Source: Streptomyces sp. A1136
Lineage (GTDB): Bacteria; Actinomycetota; Actinomycetes; Streptomycetales; Streptomycetaceae
DNA: 64,000 nucleotides
Direction: 5' to 3'
Assembly: GCF_004795055.1 (NCBI RefSeq)
Contig: NZ_SSBJ01000010.1
Coordinates: 1 to 64,000 of the forward strand
In this document: positions 27,401 through 35,049 of the stretch, one piece after another
Position numbering within the stretch: position 1 is the stretch's first letter
Layout: each line of letters opens with the position of its first letter
The notes under the pieces: generated by a model
Databases searched by the model: none
Told to the model about the DNA's origin: nothing
What the model saw: the letters and a program-made list of their open reading frames with translations, nothing else
Made by a program: the position numbers and the translations under genes

Positions 27401-28303
27401 CGCGCCCGCGGGCGTGACCTCAAGGGGGAGCTGGACAAGCTCACCGACTCCGTGCACCGGGGCGAGGTGCTCGGCGCCGAGAAACGGATGCGGATCGAGC
27501 AGGTCGAGAGCCGGGCCCTGGAGGAGTTCGGGGTGGAGGCGGCGGGTCTCGTCGCCGAGTACGGCCCCGATCAGCCGGTGCCCCCGTCACCGCCGGCGGA
27601 GGGGGAGGAGCTCCCCGAGGACCCGGAGCACCCGCGCAACCGCCCCGGTCCCTTCGACCGGATGAGGCAGGAGAAGCGCCTGAAGGCCGCGGAGCGCGCC
27701 TACCAGCAGCTCGGCAAGGTCAATCCGCTGGCGCTGGAGGAATTCGCGGCCTTGGAGGAGCGCCACAAGTTTCTCAGCGAGCAGCTTGAGGATCTGCGTA
27801 AGACGCGGGCCGATCTCCTTCAAGTCGTGAAGGAGGTTGATCGGCGGGTGGAGCAGGTCTTCACCGAGGCGTACCGGGACACGGCCCGGGAGTTCGAGGG
27901 CGTGTTCGCGCGTTTGTTCCCGGGCGGCGAGGGCAGGCTCGTCCTCACCGATCCGGACGACATGCTGTCCACCGGGGTGGATGTGGAGGCCCGGCCGCCG
28001 GGCAAGAAGGTCAAGCGGCTCTCCCTCCTGTCCGGTGGGGAGCGGTCGCTGACCGCCGTGGCCCTGCTGGTCTCCATCTTCAAGGCCCGGCCCAGCCCGT
28101 TCTACGTGATGGACGAAGTGGAGGCAGCCCTTGACGACACCAATTTGCAACGGCTCATCCGGATCATGGCGGAGCTCCAGGAGAGCTCGCAGCTGATCGT
28201 CATCACCCACCAGAAGCGGACGATGGAGATCGCGGACGCCCTCTACGGGGTCTCGATGCAGGGCGACGGCGTGTCGAAGGTCATCAGTCAGCGACTGCGC
28301 TGA
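24455..28303 (+). CDS. smc: Chromosome segregation ATPase SMC
   Basis: SMC (1282 aa) condenses and segregates chromosomes with ScpA/ScpB. The N-terminal head has GFKSFA and Walker A GPNGSGKS (31-38). Two long Glu/Arg/Ala coiled coils flank a hinge. The C-terminal head has the signature LSLLSGGERSLTAVALL near residue 1190 and Walker B FYVMDEVEAALDD near 1215. It is about 90-100 residues longer than usual because of an Ala/Pro/Gly-rich insert at about residues 573-676 within the hinge. GTG 24455 is the only start that preserves the conserved MHLKSLTLRGFKSF. Confidence 0.97.
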   Translation: MHLKSLTLRGFKSFASATTLRFEPGITCVVGPNGSGKSNVVDALSWVMGEQGAKTLRGGKMEDVIFAGTTGRPPLGRAEVSLTIDNSDGALPIEYAEVTLTRIMFRGGSSEYQINGDTCRLLDIQELLSDSGIGREMHVIVGQGQLDSVLHADPMGRRAFIEEAAGVLKHRKRKEKALRKLDAMQANLARVQDLGDELRRQLKPLGRQAAVARRAAVIQADLRDARLRLLADDLVTLRGALEAEIADEAALKERKESAERELAGALRREGELERAVRDLAPRLHRAQQTWYELSQLAERVRGTASLAEARVKSASAPAEEERRGRDPEELEREAGRIREQEAELTAALEAASRALEDTVEHRAELERALAEEERRLRDAARAIADRREGLARLTGRLGAARSRAGAAQAEIDRLIAARDEAAARAEAAQAEYEALAREVGGLDEPSAEVEYEAARARLEQAEAALAGAREELTVAERSRAAVSARRDALALGLRRKDGTGALLGQEARDRLAGLLGPAAERVRVAAGYEVAVAAALGAAADAVAVASPGEAAEAIRHLREADAGRATLLITPPGGGPALALPGQAGAPDPAPDAASVPPAGGRGPAASGATAYLPAPQAAAGADPNAGVPAQPVPPAGTGSEDATATAPPAPARSRSTGPEPATATAGPGRSAAARGGVGVECAVAAARMVEGDPAVVRALGWVLRDYVVVSNLAQAEDVVAEHPDLVAVTADGDVLGTHIAHGGSAGAPSLLEVRAAVDEADEELTRLEARCAELGAAQTAAQEERRAAAALVEELGERRRAGEQARARVAQQLGRLAGQAKGAAGEAERSAAAAARAQDALDLARLEVEECAERLAAAEELPVEDEPDTSARDRLAADGANARQTEMEARLQLRTHEERVKGLAGRADSLDRAARAEREARARAERRRERLRHEAGVGRAVAEGARQLLAHLEVSIGRAERERSLAEQAKGLRERELADARARGRDLKGELDKLTDSVHRGEVLGAEKRMRIEQVESRALEEFGVEAAGLVAEYGPDQPVPPSPPAEGEELPEDPEHPRNRPGPFDRMRQEKRLKAAERAYQQLGKVNPLALEEFAALEERHKFLSEQLEDLRKTRADLLQVVKEVDRRVEQVFTEAYRDTAREFEGVFARLFPGGEGRLVLTDPDDMLSTGVDVEARPPGKKVKRLSLLSGGERSLTAVALLVSIFKARPSPFYVMDEVEAALDDTNLQRLIRIMAELQESSQLIVITHQKRTMEIADALYGVSMQGDGVSKVISQRLR

Positions 28304-28512
28304 CGGGATCGTCGCAGCCGACCGCTGTTCATTCAAGAAGTGAAGCTCAACTCATCTCTACGCGCTTGTGCCGAGGTGTTGACTTCATGAACTGAACACA
28401 TAAGCTCTGCTCCGCTGCCTTTTCCCTTCGGGTGGTGCCGGTTCCCCACCTGTGCGCCACTGGAAGGAACCACCCCCACCCGCCACCGCAGCCGGGCACG
28501 CAGGAGCAGACC

Positions 28513-29946
28513 TTGACCAGCAGCACAGAGCAGGCGTCGGCCTCGGGCGGCGGACGCGCGCCCCACCCCGACCACCTCGGGCACGTCATCTTCATCACCG
28601 CGGCCGCGGCCATGGGCGGTTTCCTCTTCGGATACGACAGCTCGGTGATCAACGGCGCCGTCGTCGCGATCCGCGACCGCTTCGACGTGGGTTCCGGAAC
28701 CCTCGCGCAGGTGATCGCGGCGGCCCTGATCGGCTGCGCGATCGGCGCGGCCACCGCCGGCCGCATCGCCGACCGGATCGGCCGGATCCGCTGCATGCAG
28801 ATCGCCGCCACCCTCTTCACCGTCAGCGCCGTCGGCTCCGCCCTGCCGTTCGCCCTGTGGGACCTCGCCATGTGGCGCGTCATCGGCGGCTTCGGCATCG
28901 GTATGGCCTCGGTCATCGGCCCCGCCTACATCGCCGAGGTCTCCCCGGCCGCCTATCGCGGCCGGCTGGCCTCCTTCCAGCAGGCGGCCATCGTCATCGG
29001 CATCGCCGTCTCGCAGCTCGTCAACTGGGGCATCCTGAACCTGGCCGGCGGCGACCAGCGCGGCGAGATCGCCGGCCTGGAGGCCTGGCAGTGGATGCTC
29101 GGCGTGATGGTCGTCCCCGCCGTGCTCTACGGGCTGATGTCCTTCGTCATCCCGGAGTCCCCGCGCTTCCTGATCTCGGTCGGCCGTACCGCCGAGGCCA
29201 AGAAGGTGTTGGGCGAGGTCGAGGGTTCGGGTGTCGATCTCGACGCCCGGGCCGCCGAGATCGAGCACGCGATGCGCTCCGAGCACAAGTCCACCTTCCG
29301 GGACCTGCTCGGCGGCCGCTTCGGCTTCCTGCCCATCGTCTGGATCGGCATCGGCCTCTCCGTCTTCCAGCAGCTCGTCGGCATCAACGTGATCTTCTAC
29401 TACAGCTCCGCGCTGTGGCAGTCCGTCGGTATCGACCCCAGCAGCTCGTTCCTCTACTCCTTCACCACCTCGATGATCAACATCATCGGCACGGTGATCG
29501 CGATGATCTTCGTGGACCGGCTCGGCCGCAAGCCGCTCGCCCTGATCGGCTCCGTGGGCATGGCGATCTCCCTCGGTACCGCCGCGTGGGCGTTCTCCTT
29601 CAAGGAGGGCACCGGGGACAACATCACCCTGCCCGACACCCAGGGCACGGTGGCGCTGGTCGCCGCGCACTCGTTCGTCCTCTTCTTCGCCCTGTCCTGG
29701 GGCGTGGTGGTCTGGGTGCTGCTCGGCGAGATGTTCCCCAACCGCATCCGCGCCGCCGCGCTCGGTGTCGCCGCCTCCGCCCAGTGGATCGCCAACTGGC
29801 TCATCACCGTCACGTTCCCCTCGCTGGCCGACTGGAGCCTGTCCGGGGCGTACGTCATCTACGCGGTCTTCGCCGCGCTCTCGATCCCCTTCATCCTCAA
29901 GTGGGTGCCGGAGACCAAGGGCAAGGCGTTGGAGGAGATGGGGTAA
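28513..29946 (+). CDS. MFS sugar transporter (sugar porter family)
   Basis: This 477-aa protein has 12 predicted membrane helices and sugar-porter signatures: GGFLFGYDSSVINGAV near the N-terminus, ADRIGRIR between helices 2 and 3, PESPRFL before the central loop, QQLVGINVIFYYSS in helix 7 and VPETKGKALEEMG at the end. It is probably a proton-coupled glucose/xylose-type importer; substrate is not readable. TTG 28513 is chosen because AGGAG sits 6 bp upstream and the conserved sequence starts soon after. Confidence 0.92.
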   Translation: MTSSTEQASASGGGRAPHPDHLGHVIFITAAAAMGGFLFGYDSSVINGAVVAIRDRFDVGSGTLAQVIAAALIGCAIGAATAGRIADRIGRIRCMQIAATLFTVSAVGSALPFALWDLAMWRVIGGFGIGMASVIGPAYIAEVSPAAYRGRLASFQQAAIVIGIAVSQLVNWGILNLAGGDQRGEIAGLEAWQWMLGVMVVPAVLYGLMSFVIPESPRFLISVGRTAEAKKVLGEVEGSGVDLDARAAEIEHAMRSEHKSTFRDLLGGRFGFLPIVWIGIGLSVFQQLVGINVIFYYSSALWQSVGIDPSSSFLYSFTTSMINIIGTVIAMIFVDRLGRKPLALIGSVGMAISLGTAAWAFSFKEGTGDNITLPDTQGTVALVAAHSFVLFFALSWGVVVWVLLGEMFPNRIRAAALGVAASAQWIANWLITVTFPSLADWSLSGAYVIYAVFAALSIPFILKWVPETKGKALEEMG

Positions 29947-29979
29947 CCATCCCCGCCACCACCCCCTCTCCTCTCACAC

Positions 29980-30020
29980 AGGTACTGCCCCGGCTCAGCC
30001 CTTGAGCCGGGGCAGTACCT
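29980..30020. terminator. Bidirectional terminator between the sugar transporter and the LLM gene
   Basis: A perfect 18-bp stem (29980-29997 with 30003-30020) with a 5-nt loop lies between convergent genes. The LLM gene stop codon (29995-29997) is inside the stem. Confidence 0.9.
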
Positions 30021-30981
30021 GTTCGCACAGCAGTTGCAAGCTGCGCCGGCCCTCGTCGACGGGCATCCCGCCGCACAGCGGGTGCAGCACCAGGTTCCCC
30101 GCCTCGCCCGCGTCACGGGCGTACGCCACCGCCTGCTCCGGGGTCAGGACCCGGTACACGCCCTCCGCGCGCAGCTCCGCCACCGACCGCGCCGCCGAGC
30201 GCACGGCGCTGCGGATGTCCCGGGACTGCCAGGACGCGTACGTCGCCGCCTCGTGCAGGAAGCACGCGCCGTGCTCCGCCCAGACCCGGTCCGGGTCCTC
30301 CGCGACGTGCAACAGCGGGGTCTCGGCGGCGGGCATCATGCAGAAGCCCTCCGTGCCGTACTCCGCCAGCTTCCCCCGGTAGTAGGCCTCCAACTCCGGG
30401 AGGTGGGCGCTCGGGAAGAACGGAAGCCCCAGCCGGGCCGCGCGCCGGGCCGCCGCCTCGGAGCTGCCGCCGACCAGCAGCAGCGGGTGCGGTCGGGTGA
30501 ACGGCCTCGGGGTCACCCGTACCGTGCGCCCGCGGAAGACGAAGGGCTCGCCGGTCCACGCCCGCAGCAGCGTCTCCAGCAACTCGTCCTGGAGCCTGCC
30601 GCGCCGACTCCACTCCACCCCGTGCCGCTCGTACTCCTGCGGCCGGTATCCGATGCCCGCCACGGTGACCAGCCGGCCGCCGCTCAGCAGGTCGAGGACG
30701 GCGATGTCCTCCGCCACCTTCAACGGGTCGTAGAGCGGTCCGATGATCGCCGAGACGGTGACGGCGATCCGGCGCGTGGCCCCGAACAATGCTCCGGCGA
30801 AGGCGAAGGGCGAGGGCAACCAGTTGTTGTCGGTGCCGTGGTGCTCCTCCGTCTGGATGGTGTCCACCCCGCGGTCGTCCGCGTACCGGGCCATCTCCAG
30901 AGCGGTCCGGTAGCGGGCGCGCAGGCTCTCGGGGGTGCCGTTCGGGTCGACCAGATTGAACCGGACCACGGTGATGGGCAT
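29995..30981 (-). CDS. Luciferase-like (LLM) flavin/F420-dependent oxidoreductase
   Basis: The 328-aa TIM-barrel protein starts MPITVVRFNLVDPNGTPESL. It contains GVDTIQTEEHHGTDNNWLPS near residue 38, then DLLSGGRLVTVAGIGYRPQEYERHG, which is the bacterial-luciferase/LLM pattern. FMN or F420 could be the cofactor; a cofC gene elsewhere in the window shows the strain makes F420. It lies 61 bp downstream of an NCS1 permease on the same strand, so the permease may import its substrate, perhaps a nucleobase-like heterocycle. Its ribosome site is buried in a 13-bp hairpin. Confidence 0.88.
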   Translation of the reverse strand: MPITVVRFNLVDPNGTPESLRARYRTALEMARYADDRGVDTIQTEEHHGTDNNWLPSPFAFAGALFGATRRIAVTVSAIIGPLYDPLKVAEDIAVLDLLSGGRLVTVAGIGYRPQEYERHGVEWSRRGRLQDELLETLLRAWTGEPFVFRGRTVRVTPRPFTRPHPLLLVGGSSEAAARRAARLGLPFFPSAHLPELEAYYRGKLAEYGTEGFCMMPAAETPLLHVAEDPDRVWAEHGACFLHEAATYASWQSRDIRSAVRSAARSVAELRAEGVYRVLTPEQAVAYARDAGEAGNLVLHPLCGGMPVDEGRRSLQLLCEQVLPRLKG

Positions 30982-30987
30982 GGAGAA

Positions 30988-31026
30988 GTCCCCCTTCGCC
31001 TGATGGGGTGGGCGGCGAAGGGGGAC
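30988..31026 (-). promoter_or_regulatory. Hairpin that would hide the LLM ribosome-binding site
   Basis: On the minus strand GTCCCCCTTCGCC (31026-31014) pairs perfectly with GGCGAAGGGGGAC (31000-30988) across a 13-nt loop. The only Shine-Dalgarno-like run, GAAGGGGGA, is in the 3' arm, 8 nt from the ATG. It might control translation or attenuate transcription between the two genes. Confidence 0.6.
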
Positions 31027-31042
31027 GTTAGCTGACGCAGTG

Positions 31043-32506
31043 TCAGTTGGACAGGGGTCCGGCGAGCACCGGTTCCCCGACTCCGGCGGCGCCGGCCTGC
31101 TCGGGCGCCTCGCCGAGCGGCGCCGTACGCGGCAGTACGGCGTACAGCGCGCCGGAGGTGAGGACGCCGACCGCCCAGCCCAGCCCGTTCTGCCCGATCC
31201 AGCTCCCGGACAGCGGCCCGGCGAACCAGTCCACCTTCGTGAACAGCAGGCCCACGACCAGCGCCGCGCCCCAGGCCGTCATGGCCTGCCAGGCGAAGCC
31301 GGCCCGGTACCAATAGGCGCTGCTCCGCGTCGTGTCCAGCAGGGCGGCGCCGTCGTAGGTCTTGCGTCGCAGCATGTCCACGCCGAAGACCCCGATCCAC
31401 GCGGAGAAGGCGACGGCCAGCAGCGTCAGGAAGGAGATGAACGAGCCGAAGAAGCTCTTCGCGACCACCATCAGCAGGAAGCCGAACACCAGGCTGATGA
31501 CGGCGTTGACGCTGACGGCCCAGGCGCGCGGCACCTTGATGCCCAGCGTCTGCGCGGTGAAGCCGGCCGAGTACATGGACATCGAGTTGATCAGCAGCAT
31601 CCCGACGAGGGCGATCAACAGGTACGGGACCGCCAGCCAGACCGGCAGCAGCTCCCCGATGAAGGAGACCGGGTCCGCGGCGGTGGCGAGGTCCGGGGTG
31701 CCGACGGCCATCACCGCGCCCATCAGGACCATGGGCAGGACGACGATCCCCGCGCCGCCGATCGTCGCGCCGACCATGCCCTTGGCGGACGCGGTGCGCG
31801 GCAGGTAGCGGGTGAAGTCCGGGCCGGAGGGGACCCAGCTGATGCCGCCGGCGGCGATCGTGCCGATGCCCGCGATCATCATCGCGGTGGAGCCGGCCGG
31901 CTTGTCGAAGACGGCGGCCCAGTCGGTGGTGAGCACCAGATACCCGAGCACCAGCACGCTGAAGGCGCCGAAGAGGTACGTAGACCACTTCGAGCAGACC
32001 CGCAGCGCGTTGATGCCGAGCCCGGACACCACGAACGTGCAGCTGACGAAGAACAGCAGCGTGACGACGATGAGGGGGGTGCCCGCCCGCACGCCGAAGA
32101 GGAGGTCGAGGACGGTCAGGACCGCGTACGCGCCGCTCACCGCGTTGATGGTCTCCCAGCCCCAGCGGGCCACCCAGATCAGCGCGCCGGGGAAGAGGTT
32201 GCCGCGCTGGCCGAAGACGGCCCGGGAGAGCGCCATGCCGGGGGAACCGCCGCGCTTGCCCGCGATCGAGATCAGGCCGACCATCCCGTACGAGACGACG
32301 GGCGCGGCGAGTGCCACGACGAGCACCTGCCAGATGTTCAGTTTGTTGAAGATCACCAGCCCGGCGCCCATGGTCAGCAGCAGCACGCTGATGTTCGCGG
32401 CGACCCAGGTGGGGACGAGCTCGCGGACACGGCCGCCGCGCTCGTTGTCGGGGACGGGCTCCAGGCCGCGGGTCTCCACCGCGGACTCTGCGGGCTCGGC
32501 AGGCAT
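31043..32506 (-). CDS. NCS1-family (cytosine/purine) permease
   Basis: The 487-aa membrane protein has about 12 helices and NCS1 features: an N-terminal helix VPTWVAANISVLLLTMGAGL, WVARWGWETINAVSGAYAV, a central GGISWVPSGPDFTRYLP and a KTYDGAALLDTTRSSAYWYR loop near the end. These fit sodium- or proton-coupled nucleobase/thiamine-precursor uptake, closest to CodB-like proteins. It is the first gene of a two-gene operon with the LLM oxidoreductase and is divergent from ftsY. Confidence 0.9.
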   Translation of the reverse strand: MPAEPAESAVETRGLEPVPDNERGGRVRELVPTWVAANISVLLLTMGAGLVIFNKLNIWQVLVVALAAPVVSYGMVGLISIAGKRGGSPGMALSRAVFGQRGNLFPGALIWVARWGWETINAVSGAYAVLTVLDLLFGVRAGTPLIVVTLLFFVSCTFVVSGLGINALRVCSKWSTYLFGAFSVLVLGYLVLTTDWAAVFDKPAGSTAMMIAGIGTIAAGGISWVPSGPDFTRYLPRTASAKGMVGATIGGAGIVVLPMVLMGAVMAVGTPDLATAADPVSFIGELLPVWLAVPYLLIALVGMLLINSMSMYSAGFTAQTLGIKVPRAWAVSVNAVISLVFGFLLMVVAKSFFGSFISFLTLLAVAFSAWIGVFGVDMLRRKTYDGAALLDTTRSSAYWYRAGFAWQAMTAWGAALVVGLLFTKVDWFAGPLSGSWIGQNGLGWAVGVLTSGALYAVLPRTAPLGEAPEQAGAAGVGEPVLAGPLSN

Positions 32507-32540
32507 GTACGACTCCGGGGGGTGTGGGAGGAGTCGTACA
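32506..32540 (-). promoter_or_regulatory. Hairpin that would hide the permease ribosome-binding site
   Basis: On the minus strand TGTACGACTCC (32540-32530) pairs perfectly with GGAGTCGTACA (32516-32506). The GGAG ribosome site and first base of the ATG lie in the 3' arm. It could instead be a DNA operator. Confidence 0.55.
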
Positions 32541-32642
32541 TCATCGTATTTTCATGCGGAAAAGCACAAATTGAGGATTCCCGCCCCGGGCGCAGCTCCG
32601 GCTCACGGGACTCGGGAGGGCTCACGCCATACTGGGTGGGTT

Positions 32643-33866
32643 ATGGAAATCCTCATTCTCGCTGTAGTCATCGCCCTGGTCGCGGTCGGCGCGATCAGCG
32701 GGCTCGTGGTCAGCAGCCGCAAGAAGAAGCAGCTGCCTCCCACGGCGCCGCCGAGCACGCCGACCATCACTGCCCCGCCCGCCGAACCGCAGGTGGGGGA
32801 GGACGCCGCAACGACGGCGGAAGAGCCGCGCCGCACGATCGAGGAGGTCGACCTCCCGGACGCGCAGGCCGCCGTCGACTCGCCGGTCGCCGTCGAGGAC
32901 CCCGTGGTCGGGCTCGCGCCCGCCCCCGAGATCGAGGTGCCCGAGCCCACCGCCGGCCGTCTGGTCCGGCTGCGCGCGCGGCTCGCCCGTTCGCAGAACT
33001 CGCTCGGCAAGGGGCTGCTCACGCTGCTCTCCCGCGAGCACCTCGACGAGGACACCTGGGAGGAGATCGAGGAGACCCTCCTCATCGCCGACGTCGGTGT
33101 CGTGCCGACGCAGGAGCTGGTGGACCGGCTCCGCGAGCGGGTCCGGGTGCTCGGCACCCGCACCCCCGCCGAACTGCGCACCCTGCTGAAGGAAGAGCTG
33201 CTGACCCTGGTCGGCACGGACTTCGACCGCGCGGTGAAGACCGAGAGCGGCGTCGACACCCCGGGTGTCGTCATGGTCGTCGGCGTCAACGGCACCGGCA
33301 AGACCACGACCACCGGCAAGCTTGCCCGGGTGCTGGTCGCCGACGGCCGCAGCGTCGTGCTCGGCGCGGCGGACACCTTCCGCGCCGCCGCCGCCGACCA
33401 GCTGCAGACCTGGGGGGACCGGGTCGGCGCGCGCACCGTCCGCGGTCCCGAGGGCGGCGACCCCGCGTCGATCGCCTACGACGCGGTCAAGGAGGGCATC
33501 GCCGAGGGGGCGGACGTCGTGCTCATCGACACCGCCGGCCGGCTGCACACCAAGACCGGCCTCATGGACGAGCTCGGCAAGGTCAAGCGCGTCGTGGAGA
33601 AGCACGGCCCGCTGGACGAGGTCCTGCTGGTCCTGGACGCCACCACCGGACAGAACGGCCTGACCCAGGCGCGCGTCTTCGCCGAGGTCGTGGACATCAC
33701 CGGCATCGTGCTGACCAAGCTCGACGGCACCGCGAAGGGCGGCATCGTCGTCGCCGTCCAGCGCGAGCTGGGTGTCCCCGTCAAGCTCATCGGTCTCGGC
33801 GAGGGCCCCGACGACCTGGCCCCCTTCGAGCCGGAGGCGTTCGTCGACGCCCTGATCGGCGACTGA
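32643..33866 (+). CDS. ftsY: Signal recognition particle receptor FtsY
   Basis: FtsY (407 aa) docks SRP-ribosome complexes at the membrane. Unusually for soluble FtsY proteins but typical of actinobacteria, it begins with a membrane helix (residues 3-23), then an acidic/Pro-rich A-domain of ~70 residues. N and G domains follow: GVNGTGKTTTTGKLA (Walker A), DTFRAAAADQL, DTAGRLHTK and TKLDGTAKGG. ATG 32643 is 9 bp after a -10-like CATACT, so the message may be leaderless. Confidence 0.96.
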   Translation: MEILILAVVIALVAVGAISGLVVSSRKKKQLPPTAPPSTPTITAPPAEPQVGEDAATTAEEPRRTIEEVDLPDAQAAVDSPVAVEDPVVGLAPAPEIEVPEPTAGRLVRLRARLARSQNSLGKGLLTLLSREHLDEDTWEEIEETLLIADVGVVPTQELVDRLRERVRVLGTRTPAELRTLLKEELLTLVGTDFDRAVKTESGVDTPGVVMVVGVNGTGKTTTTGKLARVLVADGRSVVLGAADTFRAAAADQLQTWGDRVGARTVRGPEGGDPASIAYDAVKEGIAEGADVVLIDTAGRLHTKTGLMDELGKVKRVVEKHGPLDEVLLVLDATTGQNGLTQARVFAEVVDITGIVLTKLDGTAKGGIVVAVQRELGVPVKLIGLGEGPDDLAPFEPEAFVDALIGD

Positions 33867-33905
33867 GCACCGCGGGCGCCGCGCCCGCGCCGCCTGCGCA
33901 CGCGC

Positions 33906-33942
33906 CAGTGCCCCCGCATCCGGACCGGACGCGGGGGCACTG
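33906..33942. terminator. Bidirectional terminator after ftsY
   Basis: A 12-bp stem (33906-33917 with 33931-33942) with a partly paired loop lies between ftsY and the convergent prim-pol-like gene. Confidence 0.8.
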
Positions 33943-33974
33943 CCGTGTGTATTGGCCGTCCGGCGGCAGGCGCC

Positions 33975-34643
33975 TCAGCGGCGGAACCGGTGACAGATGT
34001 AGGCGAGCGTCCCCAGCAGCAGCCGGGCCTGTGGCGGCCCGCCCACGCAGTCGAGCGCGGGCGCGCGCAGCCAGGCCGCCGGGCCGAGGCCCGCGCGGTC
34101 GGAGGGCGGGGCCGTCAGGTAGGCACCGCCGCCCAGGGCGCGCAGGTCCAGATCGGCGTCGTCCCAGCCCATCCGGTACAGCAGCTGCGGCAGGCCGGCC
34201 GCCGCGCCCGGAGCCACGAAGAACTGCGCGCGGCCGTCCGGTGTCACGGTGACCGGCCCGAGCGGCAGGCCCATGCGCTCCAGCCGCACCAGCGCGCGCC
34301 GGCCGGCCTCCTCGGACACCTCGATGACGTCGAAGACGCGGCCGACGGGCAGCATGATCGCGGCGCCGGGGTACCCGTCCCAGATCTCGGCGACCTCGTC
34401 CAGGGTCGCCCCCGCGGGTACGGTGGGCGCGAAGTCCAGCGGGTGCGCCCCCGGCGCACCGCAATTCGTATGACCGCAGGAGCAGTCGCGGCCGGGCGCC
34501 GCGGCGCGGGCCCCGGGGACGGCGTCCCAACCCCACAGTCCCGTGTACTCGGCCACCGCCGTGCACTCCGAGGACCGTCCGCGTCGCCGCGAGCCGGAAC
34601 GGAACTCCTTGGTGCCGCGGCTGCCGCCGATCGTGAAGCCCAT
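33975..34643 (-). CDS. Bifunctional primase/polymerase-like (prim-pol) domain protein
   Basis: The 222-aa protein starts MGFTIGGSRGTKEFRSGSRR and contains AVAEYTGLWGWDAVPGARA, the cysteine-rich CSCGHTNCGAPGAHPLDF and VGRVFDVIEVSEEAG. This matches small actinobacterial proteins annotated as bifunctional DNA primase/polymerase N-terminal-like. No helicase domain is present, so a replication role is doubtful. ATG 34643 gives 10-nt spacing from GGAGG; an ATG two codons upstream (34649) is possible. Confidence 0.82.
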   Translation of the reverse strand: MGFTIGGSRGTKEFRSGSRRRGRSSECTAVAEYTGLWGWDAVPGARAAAPGRDCSCGHTNCGAPGAHPLDFAPTVPAGATLDEVAEIWDGYPGAAIMLPVGRVFDVIEVSEEAGRRALVRLERMGLPLGPVTVTPDGRAQFFVAPGAAAGLPQLLYRMGWDDADLDLRALGGGAYLTAPPSDRAGLGPAAWLRAPALDCVGGPPQARLLLGTLAYICHRFRR

Positions 34644-35049
34644 GCCCATGCCCCCTCCAACGGGTCGGACGCGCCGGTGGTTACGACGCCGGCGAGACCT
34701 GGTGTCCGGCAGGGCGGGGTGCGGCCTCCTCCGGGGCTGCCCGGCGCACTCCTCGCCACGCGCGCCCCGGCCGCACTCCCGTCCAACCATTCCGTTTCGC
34801 CTTCCTGTCAAGTGAATCGCGCCTGGCCGGTGGCGAGTTCATTCGAAGGGGTGGCGAATGGTGGCGTTTCCACGGTCGGCCTCGCCGCGGGGGTGATCGT
34901 AGGATTACTTTCGGTGCACGAACCCCGGAGGCGCGCCCATCCGTGGGTATGCCGGAGGCAATACGTGAAGGACTTGTGAAGTTCGTGGCGGTAGCCGTCA
35001 TTCCGGTCAGGGTTTGCAGGGAAGAGGCGCGACGGATGGGGGCGTTCCA
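34644..35049. other. Divergent intergenic region prim-pol/nsdA
   Basis: No gene is supported. It contains a -10-like TAGGAT (34900-34905) and a short inverted repeat CATTCG/CGAATG (34840-34860) that could contribute to nsdA control. The low GC patch 34895-34920 supports a promoter. Confidence 0.45.
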
